Shown here one piece after another: positions 25,937 to 35,551 of a stretch of 64,000 nt of DNA (its first letter is position 1; the number at the start of each line of letters is the position of its first letter). The stretch comes from Pristionchus mayeri. Its lineage: Eukaryota > Nematoda > Chromadorea > Rhabditida > Neodiplogasteridae. The notes beneath the pieces were generated by a model. The model had not been told where the DNA came from and did not search any database. It was given only the letters and a program-made list of their open reading frames with translations. The stretch lies in the NCBI GenBank assembly GCA_036245805.1, contig BTRK01000002.1, positions 17,973,067 to 18,037,066 on the forward strand, read 5' to 3'. Both the position numbers and the translations under genes were made by a program.

Positions 25937-26288
25937 CGAAGGAGTAACACGAAAAATAGATTGTACATGTGGAATAGTGGTTGTCGTAGAGGACAAAAAT
26001 CCGATGAGAAATCACTTTATCCGAAGTGACACAGAAGAGTCTATCACGAGATATGAGAAGATCAGGCCTCAGCGCAGGCGAAGCGCGCGCATTTGAAATG
26101 AATGAGAAAAACAGCAACAACTAGTGCGCATAGCTGGATTCGAACCCACGTAGATTGCGCTTGGCGCGCAGGAGTTACCCACTGCGCTACGCTCACCGTT
26201 GGTTCGGGCCGAGGTGAAACATTATATCTACCCAACACGCTCATCAGAATGCATTACCTTCTCATCTCGTATTCGTGTTACATCTTCT
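25937..26288. mobile_element. TTAA-flanked MITE carrying a tRNA-like sequence
   Basis: 352 bp between TTAA at 25933-25936 and 26289-26292, with imperfect inverted ends sharing GTAACACGAA. The copy A site has a single TTAA at the same point. TTAA duplication is typical of piggyBac-type transposases (inference as to family). A tRNA-like module lies inside on the minus strand. Confidence 0.8.
26125..26203 (-). ncRNA. tRNA-like sequence within the TTAA MITE
   Basis: On the minus strand, TAGCGCAGTGG (A box) and GGTTCGAATCC (B box) are well spaced and a D stem of GCGC/GCGC is possible. The acceptor stem pairs poorly and the anticodon arm is not clean, so no amino acid is assigned. Likely a tRNA pseudogene captured by the element. 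Confidence 0.45.
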
Positions 26289-26299
26289 TTAAAATGGGA

Positions 26300-26660
26300 A
26301 AAAATGTCTGGAGTTATCAATTGATCAATATCTTCTCTTCAGTGTTCTTCGCTCTCCTTGTACTTCATTCGGTAAGTATTTTCACCGTTTTAGTCTTGGC
26401 TGATTGCTAATATTTCATTCTAATCAATTCTAGGCAATGGCTGCAATCGAAGTAGATTCTCCCGTTATGAGTCCATCCCAGACCCTTCAAAACCCTTCCT
26501 CAGTCGTCTCCCCCCCTGAATTTCCTGCGAGCAAAGAGATACATCCGTCACATTCATCGTCATCATCACCATTCGCATTCCTTCTCTGACGAATTCTCTC
26601 ACTCTCACTCCCATGAATGGTACCCTCACAGATACCAACATGGTAAATGAAGAATGAAGG
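26300..26660 (+). pseudogene. Secreted peptide gene, decayed copy B (His-rich family)
   Basis: The initiator ATG seen in copy A is lost here: the sequence reads GATCAATATCTTC where A reads GATCAATGGCTTC. Exon 1 still encodes IFSSVFFALLVLHS before a normal donor at 26372. Exon 2 starts at 26435. It shares the extra base in the C tract near 26514 with copy A but keeps the full cleavage-site codons, so the His block is out of frame and translation would stop after PFAFLL. DNA similarity runs through the His codons to AACATGGTAAATGAAG. Confidence 0.7.
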
Positions 26661-26737
26661 AACGGAATAACAATTCGCATGTATTTGAATATTATGTATT
26701 CATGATTGAATAAAGACGTATTCATATACTATGTGTA

Positions 26738-28793
26738 GGGACCACAAGGGGTATAGCCGAAATGAACCTATGCCACCCTAACTATGCTCAAAATGCCCAC
26801 AGGGATCAAAATAAGATCATTCTTTTGGCCGTTTGTCGATATCTCATCTCTGAATCGAGCAAGAGGTCATAAAGTAGGTGAAAAGGTGTCAACGGAGAGC
26901 GGCAGAAAAGCGAGACGAGGACGAAAGGGGTGGAGCCAATTCCGCCGCCTCTCCAGTCAAATCACCAAAAAATTGGGCAGAGCTTCGCCAATTCCCGGAT
27001 GCGCCTCACCCCAGTAAGGTTAGGCGAATGAGGGCCGCGCCCGCGCTCTGTCGTAGGCGCGCTGCTCTCTACACACGCCGGGGCAGAAACAGGCGAGAAG
27101 AGGGAGGGCGAGGAGGCGGAGTTTCGCGTTTGCCTCTCTCGCTTAATGAGCCCCCCTCAAACTGATCTTCTTTGAAGCACGGGTCAGTGCCTTAACTTTT
27201 GAATGCTCTGTTTTGATAGAAAGTTGCCCTAGGCCTTGAGTAACAAATGGCCAAAGGGGGAGCTAAGTGCTCCCACTTTGAGGGATGATTTCGCCTTTTC
27301 GCAACCTTTGAACCGTATGCTGACCTACTCAAACACGAACATGGATGTTCCGCCTCAGGTCACTGATAGATAGAGGGGAGATCTAGATTAATCAGTTTAG
27401 AGCGATCGATTTGGTTGCGAATGAAGCTCGTGCTCCCTAAATCTTGCTTTAGAGAGGAATCGTGCCCGAGCAAAGTGGGCGGAGCTTGCTGTGTCTACCT
27501 ATGTGCTTCATATTTTTTACCGTTTGGCATTTTAATATTTAGAAGTGCATTTAAAAACTTCACTAGCTCATTTCAACATAAATGACGATCTCTTAATTTT
27601 ATCGATTGATGAAGTTCGTGAAGTGTGATTGTTAGCTCAAGAGAGCAACTCATTGACGGCGGGAGCGAGGAATGCGATCTCTTTTGGTCGAGAGTGTTCC
27701 AATGAGAACACGTTACTAATAGACGATAAACGAGTGTGTTGCTAATACCTACTTTTGATTTCAAATACTCTGAAGTTGGAATGAAGTATCCCGTACTAAA
27801 AAAAAGGTATTTGCAAAAAAAGGTATCTGCAATGGAATTTTTGAGTTTACATTGTTTATCGAAAACAATTTAATGAACATGAGATTCTTCAAGGAACTAA
27901 TTCTTTGATAATTGATAAATGCTTTATCTGATTCTGCTTAATTATCATTGGATATCGTGCGACGGGGATTTTGAGAATTACTTGAATAAGAAAGTTCTAT
28001 AGTTAGGCACCACAAGCTCCGCCCACTTCCTTCTGACACGATTCCCCCTCGAAAGCAAGATAGAACAAACACAGCGTTCATTCTTAACCAAATTACTTGA
28101 TCAAAAAAGAATTCGAAAGCTCTCCCCGTGTGCTTTCAATATTTTACTATTCAAAAAACAGTTTTTGCAGCTGTCGTGTTGAAAAATCGAACTTTGTAAC
28201 GCGATCCATTTTTTTTTTTTTTTTCGTTTTTCTCAGATTTTTGCTATGCGTGAGCAGAGAAATTATGATACAAGGTTTGAATAGTGAAATTATGATAGCC
28301 AGCAACCATTTAAACAAGATGGTGAAAAGAAATCGAAAAAATATTGATTTCCCTGTTTGTGTTTCTAAGTAAACCAGTCGGTGCCTGTGCTAAAAGATCG
28401 CCCTCTTCCTCTCTCCCTCTCCTCCCTCTCCTCTCGCCTTTTTCTGACCCGGCCTGAGTAGAGAGCGCGCGCTCTAAAGAAGAGTGCGGCCGCCTCGCTC
28501 TCTCGCCTTACCTCACAAGGGTAAGGCGCAACCGGGAAAGGGCGAAGCCCTGCTCAAATTTTTGGCGATTTGACTGGGGAATGGTCGGATTAGGCTCCTC
28601 CCCCTCTCTCCCTCGTCTCGTTTTCCTACCGCTCTCCGTTGACACTTTTTCTCGTACTTTATGACGTCTAGTGTGATTCTGAGAAAAGATATCGACAAAC
28701 GGCCAAAAGCATGATCTTGTTTGGTTCCGAGCGGGCAGTTTGAGCATAGTTAGGGGGGCATAGCTTCATTTCGGCTCTACCCCTTGTGGTCCC
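26738..28793. mobile_element. 2.06-kb foldback element, TA duplication
   Basis: Ends GGGACCACAAGG and CCTTGTGGTCCC are flanked by TA (26736-26737 and 28794-28795). Outer arms match over about 26738-27165 and 28480-28793; inner segments also match (CAAGCTCCGCCCACTT at about 28010 and its complement at about 27475). The middle is AT-rich with a T run near 28210. No transposase. Its right edge abuts the stop codon of the peptide gene at 29046-28793. Confidence 0.8.
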
Positions 28794-29046
28794 TATCTAT
28801 AGTCACGAGAAATTTGGTTGAGGAGACGAATGTGTCTCTTAGCCCGCTGATATCTTGGAAGGTCGCTGAGAGTGGGAGATCCCATGGATGAATGCAATAG
28901 GATTAGAGCCGGCAAATGAGCAGACTCCAACTGAAAATCAGATTTTTTTTCAAATAAATTATGGCAAGAATCTGAAAAAAATAATTGAAACTGACCGAAT
29001 TGAACGAAATAGCAGCAAGAAGAAGGGAGAAGTAGAGGAAATGCAT
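28793..29046 (-). CDS. Small secreted propeptide with R-A-K-R site (peptide D)
   Basis: Exon 1 (29046-28996) encodes a 17-residue signal peptide (MHFLYFSLLLAAISFNS). Exon 2 (28930-28793) follows in phase 0 and encodes 45 residues ending in a TAG. The pro-region contains a furin-type site, RAKR, which would release HIRLLNQISRDYR. Exon 1 has the same length (51 nt) and phase as in the His-rich genes at 29667, 13739 and 26300. The intact His-rich copy also has R-A-K-R followed by Y-I-R. I infer a common origin. A TATATAAAA box lies about 45 bases upstream of the ATG. The TAG stop includes the TA duplicated by the adjoining foldback element; without the element the frame would run two codons further. 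Function is unknown; a processed secreted peptide is the best description. Confidence 0.6.
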
Positions 29047-29339
29047 GAAGCTGTCCACTTATCAATCGTTGCCTCTTTTTTATATACCTCGCTGGCCGCA
29101 TTGCTAATAGGGGACGAGTAATCAAAGTAGTGTGATTAGCAAGATATCTTTGGGATTTGTAGCATCAAACATGTCTGTGTCTATGTATGTGTAGTTCGAA
29201 ATCTCTGAGCTCAAGATGTTTCGGCAATTTGATTCTCTGAATGATAAAGATATGTAAAAAGTATTTCTTTATTCATGTACATGTAGGGATACGAATGTAA
29301 AAAATATTAAATAGGCATGATAGTCCGTTCGTTCAGTAT

Positions 29340-29667
29340 TCATTTACCATGATGGTATCTGTGAGGGTACCATTCATGGGAATGAGAGTGAGAGAATTCA
29401 TCTGAGAAGGAATGCGAATGGTGGTGATGACGATGAATGTGACGGATGTATCTCTTAGCTCGCAGGAAATTCTCGGGAAAGACGACTGAGGAAGGGGTTT
29501 GAAGGGGCTGGGATGGGCTGAGAACGGAAGAATCTACTTCGACTGAAGCTATGGCCTGGAAAAGGTTCGAATGAAATATTAGCAATCAGCCATAACTCAA
29601 ACTCGGAAATGCTTACCGAATGAAGAATAAGAAAGGCGAAGAACACTGAAGAGAAGATAGAAGACAT
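29340..29667 (-). CDS. Secreted histidine-rich peptide, intact copy C
   Basis: Exons 29667-29617 and 29555-29340 give 88 residues. Residues 1-17 (MSSIFSSVFFAFLILHS) are a signal peptide. A Ser/Pro-rich pro-region (SPSQPLQTPSSVV) leads to a furin-type R-A-K-R site, after which the C-terminal 36 residues are very rich in His (RHIHRHHHHSHS, FSHSHSHEW, HRYHHGK). Such a peptide would bind Zn or Cu and could be antimicrobial or metal-sequestering, as in histatin-like peptides; this is inference. The 150 bases upstream (TTTCTACAATTCT, GTTACTAACCAT, AATGTCTGGAGTT) are conserved with copies A and B. It is transcribed away from the diapausin gene. Expression cannot be judged here. Confidence 0.7.
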
Positions 29668-30020
29668 TGCTCAAATGACAACTCCAGACATTTTTTCTGC
29701 ATTTTAATAGTCGTTCGTTACTAATGAATGCTGATAGGTGATTAGAGTTGATTAATGATTGTATGAAAATGGTTAGTAACTGAGAATTGTAGAAATTATA
29801 TTCATTTTCTGTTGAAAATCAGAAGTATAATACATATTTATTGCTTTAATTATCTCGAAAAAGGTACATTAGAATTTGTCGTTGGCGTTCTCCTTTTCTC
29901 TACCCAAGTGTGCTAATAGTGTGAAATAGTGTGTCCATCACAGATCGTTACTAATGAATCTCACTGATTACTACTCAATCAGATCGAATAGATGGATACT
30001 AAAAATGAACGCAGAGCCTC

Positions 30021-30034
30021 TGCATATAAATTGA
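30021..30034 (+). promoter_or_regulatory. TATA box of the diapausin gene
   Basis: GCATATAAATTGAG lies about 105 bases upstream of the start codon at 30135, in a position fitting a core promoter with a short 5' UTR. Confidence 0.45.
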
Positions 30035-30134
30035 GAGACATTTTGACTTTACATCAACTTCTTCCTTTTCATACAACTTCAAAAAATTCCCCCTTTTTCG
30101 CCCTCTTTATCTTCTTCAATCCTCTTCAATTCAG

Positions 30135-30458
30135 ATGTCCACGAACGTCTTCTTCTTCCTCTTCTTCCTTGCTGTCGTCGCGGTGCAAGTTGGTACGTAG
30201 TCCTGAACTATTGGCAGGAAACTATATTTCACATCACAGAAGCAGCCCGCGTTCCTCCTTGTGATCTCGTGTGTGGAAGAAGCGAAGCAGAGAGATACGA
30301 ATGCTGCAGGTGAGAGAGATCGAAGAACGTACCGAATATCAAAAGTCCCTTGTTCCTTCAGAGCCCACGGATACTGGAAGGGAATGGTGAGCAGGAGATG
30401 CATGGGAGGAGTGGCCTACTGCAGAGGACAATTCTCAGATTCAACCTCGGAGGAATGA
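30135..30458 (+). CDS. Diapausin-like cysteine-stabilised secreted peptide
   Basis: Three exons (30135-30192, 30240-30309, 30362-30458) close in phase to 74 residues. A signal peptide (MSTNVFFFLFFLAVVAVQV) is followed by a mature part with six Cys spaced C-x3-C-x9-CC-x13-C-x6-C. The motifs VPPCDLVCGRSEAERYECC and GGVAYC match my memory of insect diapausins, small antifungal and calcium-channel-acting peptides of beetles and moths. Diapausin genes have been reported in Pristionchus and attributed to transfer from insects. This one has short introns with normal nematode splice sites and is fully ameliorated in structure. The C terminus carries an acidic Ser/Glu tail (FSDSTSEE) after the last Cys. 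It sits divergently from the His-rich peptide gene, 467 bp away. No breaks are seen. Confidence 0.85.
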
Positions 30459-30669
30459 GCAAGATTATTGCAGATTTTAAAATAATTTCATCCGTCTTTT
30501 ATCTGCATTCAAATTAATGTGCACAATTCAATGATCATAATAAAATTATGTACGATGATCTGCTCTTGAAATCATTTCCGAATTTCACAATTTTCGTAAC
30601 AGTCACAGATTTTTATCAATAGTGTAATACGTTAGTCAAAATAAGCTGTAGTAACAAGACTAGTGAAAA

Positions 30670-31494
30670 TTACACAAAAATAATATGGAAATGAATGTCT
30701 CCTCCGCCCGACGAACTCTTTTCTAAATTATCATATTTCTTTACTCGATCTTTTAAGGTTGCATGCATAAATCGAAAAAAAGAGTTCCCTCGATGTATCT
30801 CACTGTTCGAGGGGGGAAATACCTGTGTTTTCCCCATCTCATCATCCACATTCAGTTCTCCAGACTGGAGTTGAGTGATGAGAAGATGACGATACTCGGC
30901 CACTTTCTTGCCAATATCTGCATCATTCAATCCCTAAAAACACGAGTTGATGCCTTTAATGCACATGAGAACAGTAAGAAGTATAGCATAACTAAATGAG
31001 ACCGAATAACCTCGTCCTCCAATTTAACTTCCAACTCTGCACACATCAATTCGATGTGTCTCTTCCTCTGATCGTCGGTAATCTCTACATGCGGCTCACA
31101 ATTGATCACTACGCGGTCGACGATGTTCACTTGCTCATACTGAAAAGTGAACAATTGCCTAGCAAATGCGTTCTGAAAAATAGTAGACCAGATATTGTAA
31201 GTGCGGTTCCTCAGTCTAGCTGACCTTTGCAACAGTGGGCTGTTCCCGAGCCACTATATTAAGTCGAATGGGCAACTCGTAATCAATTAGATGATCCTCG
31301 AAGAGACAAGCATAAATTCTTCCAGAGTCGTTCAGCTCTTTTTCAACGTCTTCCCAAATATTGCGGATCGTTGATAATATCGTGTCTTTAAAAACTTTAA
31401 TTCCCATTTTCCACTCTGGACCCGGTGAAAGATCAATACAATTTATAAGACTGGAAGCTTCGATGAGAAAGGTCTTTATGTTCGATCTCTGCAC
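30670..31494 (-). CDS. Unknown protein, 5' end unresolved
   Basis: Exons 31494-31225, 31172-31011 and 30933-30670 join in phase (about 230 residues) and end in a stop. The first exon begins at an acceptor (CTGCAG) rather than an ATG, so at least one 5' exon is missing from the model; a short ATG exon at 31758-31736 (MTWTEED) is possible. Visible features: FKDTILSTIRNIWEDVEKEL, an acidic middle (ITDDQRKRHIELMCAELEVK) and a C-terminal block RVKKYDNLEKSSSGGGDIHF. No membrane segment or signal peptide is visible. I do not recognise the family. The upstream end abuts the TTAA element at 31766. Confidence 0.5.
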
Positions 31495-31765
31495 CTGCAG
31501 TTGGCTAGTTTGACCAGCTTAACAATAAATACCAAGAAATGTAAATATAGCACTATATTTATATTTTGACTGGACACGAATTTCACTTACTTACCTGTAA
31601 AAAATTAGAAAAGATAATGAGATGAGATACTTTATTTCTTCGTATTACATTCAGAATTATTGACCTGAATATGAAAATACATGATTTTCTTTTCTAATCT
31701 ATTTATAGCGAAAGATTCATCAATGTAACGACTTACGTATCCTCTTCGGTCCATGTCATATTTAA

Positions 31766-33993
31766 AGGAGTGCTCCGGGGAATTCATACATGAAAGCTCT
31801 TGCAACGAAAATTTAGCGCTCTCAAGTGAGTACGGTAGTGGCTTGACAAGTAGCCAACAAATCGCAAACTGAAACCGTCATTAGAGCATCAGTTTTTTCC
31901 TCTTCTAATATTTGTTTTTCACGGCATTTTGCTTACACACAAAGCCAAGACTCCGCCCACTGCACCACCGCCAAGTTGCGGCATGGTGCGTGCACCTGGC
32001 CGCCACACACAAGACCGGAGCCGGAAAAAAGTCATCGCATAAACCCTGATATCGATTGAAAATATCGATTGATTTTTGGTCCTATTCCGAAATCCCTTGC
32101 GCAAAGTTAATGGATACGGTAACATTCAAAAATTTAATTATTCCCACGGTGGTGTGCACAAACGTCGACGTTTGGGGGTCTGCAAGTCGTTTCGTCAACC
32201 GGTAATTCGGACCGTGAAATGCCGTGTTTTTGCTTTATTTTCATTCTGCGTTTATTGAATTGTGATAATGTGATGCGTACTCTATCGATTTTTATAGCGT
32301 TAACTTACTTGGAGCACCAAAATCGTTCGAATTTCGACGTAGCAATGTAACGCGTTTTTTCTGACCATTTTAAACGCGATTTTGATTGGCAACAGCGTTA
32401 AATAGCTCTTATATTATATAAATCGTTTTTTGGCATCTTTTTTATTAGTATAAAGCTTTTCCAAGCTGTAGTTGACTCACTCGACCTGCGCTTGTCCTAC
32501 CACGTTTTCCTCACCCAATACCACGCAAGAGGCGTATCCGGTTGGATCTTATGATAACTCATAATATGTAAGGTACTATTAGAGTAATTATTCTCCCTTA
32601 AAAATGTATCCCACTACTGAGGTAATTTACTTTTTGGGAGTAGGGTGAGAGTCTTACAACTAATTTACTTTTGCGACGCTAAAAATCGGACCAGAGACCA
32701 TATAAAAACCAGAGAATTGACTTCCCACTCAATATATTGTGTCTGCTTCTAGGACGCCCCGACTCCTGGAGTGAAGAACATCGCGGAAGGTATCGGCGGT
32801 GCGGCGAATCGTCCACACACAGGTACTTTTGTGGATTTATTTGTTTATTACTAGTTCAAAATGCACTTACATGGCATTTGTGGAATAAAAACAATATTCT
32901 TTCATAAATGACCTTCGCATGTGATGATTTTGCAGGACTCGTCGCTGGCGCCACCTCGCTCGACAACCATATCTGGTCGCTCTAGGTCAGCACTTTTCCT
33001 TGTTCAATATACTGTAATTTCGTCTGTTTCTTTACTTGTTTTTTTCCCTTCCGTTTTTTTTCCTTTGTCATAATCTTGCCAATAATATTTCCCTCTTGCA
33101 GATGGAGAAAAGCTCGGGCCTCTACGAGAAGCTGAAAGTAATGGATCGAGCCCGGTGCCACCGCCTACAGGGACAAGGTACCACCCCTGTTCCTTTTTTT
33201 AAAAATAATAAACTATCCCGATCGCTCCCCCGCCTTTCGCGGGTGCTCCCGTGCGTTGGGGAGTGGCCCACCTACTGGTTGGAAGAAACCAGAGTGTTTA
33301 CGCGCGCTCTCTGTATCATGACCCATTGCATATCCGAATAGACGCCATCACGCTGCGCTTCATATATCATTATAGGATAGGGGAGGATTCATGCTTTTGA
33401 TACTGGCATGCCTTCGGGAAAATTTTTTAACGACTCCCCGCACATCTACTTTCAGGGCGTTCAAGGCCGTGGGATTCGTCCAAGTTCAGAAGAACTTCGA
33501 TCCTTGAAGATCGAATCTCGTGAAGGAATGGGATTTCGAAGACTATGGAAGAGCTAATGGAAACGACTGCAACCACTCGTACACTGGATCGACCATATTG
33601 TTTTGTTGTTTTTTTTTGTTGCTCCACCTTGTTGTTCGCGATTATTTGTTGAATCCTCAAGTTGTTCTTTTATTGGTGTTCTGAGTCAGTGATAAACAAA
33701 AACCATTGAACTCACTTTAAACTCGAAGGGAAGCCGCTAAAGTATCTTCAGTTTTCGTTTATTGCTAAAGTATCTTCAGTTTTCGAACTCTTGTTCATCC
33801 TCAGTACAGTATCCCAAATTTAAAAACTTTCGAATTTGCGCGCATTGCCTGCGCTGATGAAAGCTTTGAGAGGCCATAGCAACTCTTAGAGGCATCCGTA
33901 GCATTTCGTACAAAGTGATCTCTGATCGGATGAGTGTCCTCTACAACACCCTTTTGCCAGTTCGGGTGGCTGGATATTCCCCGGAGCACTCCT
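31766..33993. mobile_element. 2.2-kb TTAA-flanked element
   Basis: Inverted ends AGGAGTGCTCCGGGGAAT and complement are flanked by TTAA (31762-31765 and 33994-33997). TTAA duplication suggests a piggyBac-type transposase, but no such transposase is seen. The interior contains exon-like blocks described separately. Confidence 0.75.
32753..33515 (+). pseudogene. Exon-like blocks inside the TTAA element
   Basis: Open blocks with splice-like borders: 32753-32821 (DAPTPGVKNIAEGIGGAANR), 32937-32985 (LVAGATSLDNHIWSL then stop), 33102-33178 (MEKSSGLYEKLKVMDRARCH) and 33457-33508 (FKAVGFVQVQKNFDP then stop). The blocks look like pieces of one small protein, but stops and phase prevent a single reading. 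I do not recognise the family. It may be a captured gene fragment or a decayed cargo gene. Confidence 0.35.
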
Positions 33994-35197
33994 TTAAGAA
34001 CGATATTTTATCGATTCTGGCTTCAACGAGAGCATTCATTAGTAAATCAATCTTGCGAAATCCACCACGATGAATAGCCATATCAATCGTGAGATGTTCA
34101 CAACGAGAACATCTCCCGAAAAGCCTCTTGATATTTTTCGATATTTTTCTCTTAGCGATATTTTTATCGGATTCGCGGATTTTTCGGTGTGCATACACGA
34201 ATGATTGCTGAAATTTTTTTCAATTGAACTATTCGAATAAGATTTTCGAATATTTTCTATAGTTGTGATAACTCACACAAGTCTCCAATTGTGATTCACG
34301 AAGTAGTACATTGGATAGCCCGAAGAAATTGCGGTATTCGTATGGATATCGAAACCCCAAATATGTCGATAAAGTTACTGGGCATGTACGCCACGAAAGA
34401 CATTTAATAGAAGGAAGTCGATTTCGATCATTTAGATGGGATCGTGCCACAGCATTCCAGTGATGAGAGATCTGATAGACAGAGAAGTCATGGAACATTC
34501 AGGGAATGTCAAAATGCACAACTAAGAGAGGGCAATACAATCACAAGTCTTAATTGTATATAACAATTTGCAGTTACTTGTACATAAAATTTGAAAATAA
34601 AGTTTTCTGCTCACCATTCGCAAAGCGTCTATCGACTCTAGTCTCATTGCTATGACCACCCGGATAATGTCGGATGGAAGATTAGCGAGATTGATCATAT
34701 CACGCCTCTCACGAGAGAATCAGGACAAAACGCCTATATCTTGGTACATTCGAAAAAGTCGATTTTGAGGTTTTGGTATTTCTTGGGGTAATCTGTCGTT
34801 CTGAATCCGATTCCGGGTCGATCTGCAGCCTATCTTGTTCGGCGGCTGCAGCAGCTTGCTGCAGAGATTCGAACTTCGCCTTTCGAGGTTCTGAAAATGG
34901 CTTCAATTTTCTTCATTCAGGCTGAAATTTGGCCTGTAGGCTTCAATTATGACCTACTTTGACTATTCGGGCTAATTTTGAAGTAGGTCAACAGAATCGT
35001 TTTGAGCAGTTTTTCTGCTGTAACGTTTTTAGTTCGAAACAAACGCAGACCAAACTTTTGCATCGTTTAGAGAATTAAATTCTGCATCTCCTTAATTTTT
35101 TTCAGATTTTTACCATTCGGTCTTGATGCTTTTTCAAGCGAAAAACTGTGAACATGCACATGAGGCGCCTGGCTGCACCGAGTGCTGAGAGCGTTAA

Positions 35198-35551
35198 AGG
35201 AGGAGTGTAGGCAAAGTTCAACTTAGGACCCTTTCATAACCATGACCTAGCTCCTCTTAACGACTAAAGGCTCCGAAAAAATTACATTGATATCTCAGCT
35301 CTCAGCAGTGCTACGATTTGTTGGCACAGTGCCATGGACGCTTGTGGGACAGGGAATTGCGCGAATTCAAATATCTTAAGGAGCTGTCAAAAAACAGCTG
35401 GAATCGAACCAGCAACCTTCCGATCACAAGACAGATGTTTTACCACTGAGCTAGCCAAGCGATGGTTGTCTACCTTCTGGCTCTCTCTATGACCTTTGGA
35501 GGGTGGAAGTCCCCTCACTATCGATGAGGCTACTTTGCCGACAGTCCTCCT
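35198..35551. mobile_element. TTAA-flanked MITE nested in the foldback arm
   Basis: 354 bp with TIRs AGGAGGAGTGTAGGCAAAG and AGGAGGACTGTCGGCAAAG (complement), flanked by TTAA (35194-35197 and 35552-35555). The opposite arm of the host foldback (complement of about 35840-35860) reads GAGCGTTAAGCGTTGC, an exact empty site. It carries a tRNA-like sequence on the minus strand. Confidence 0.9.
35395..35465 (-). ncRNA. tRNA-like sequence within the nested MITE
   Basis: The minus strand has TAGCTCAGTGGTA (A box) and a perfect T arm GCTGGTTCGATTCCAGC. The acceptor stem does not pair and the anticodon stem is weak (TGT or GTG could be read), so I call a tRNA relic, not an assigned isoacceptor. Confidence 0.5.

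Larger units (their letters stand above)
23855..26660. repeat. Segmental duplicate block, copy B with three insertions
   Basis: Matches 13370-14073 once three pieces are removed: a SINE (23997-24262), a foldback (24316-25756) and a TTAA element (25937-26288). The copy A sequence supplies the pre-insertion state at each site. Confidence 0.85.
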
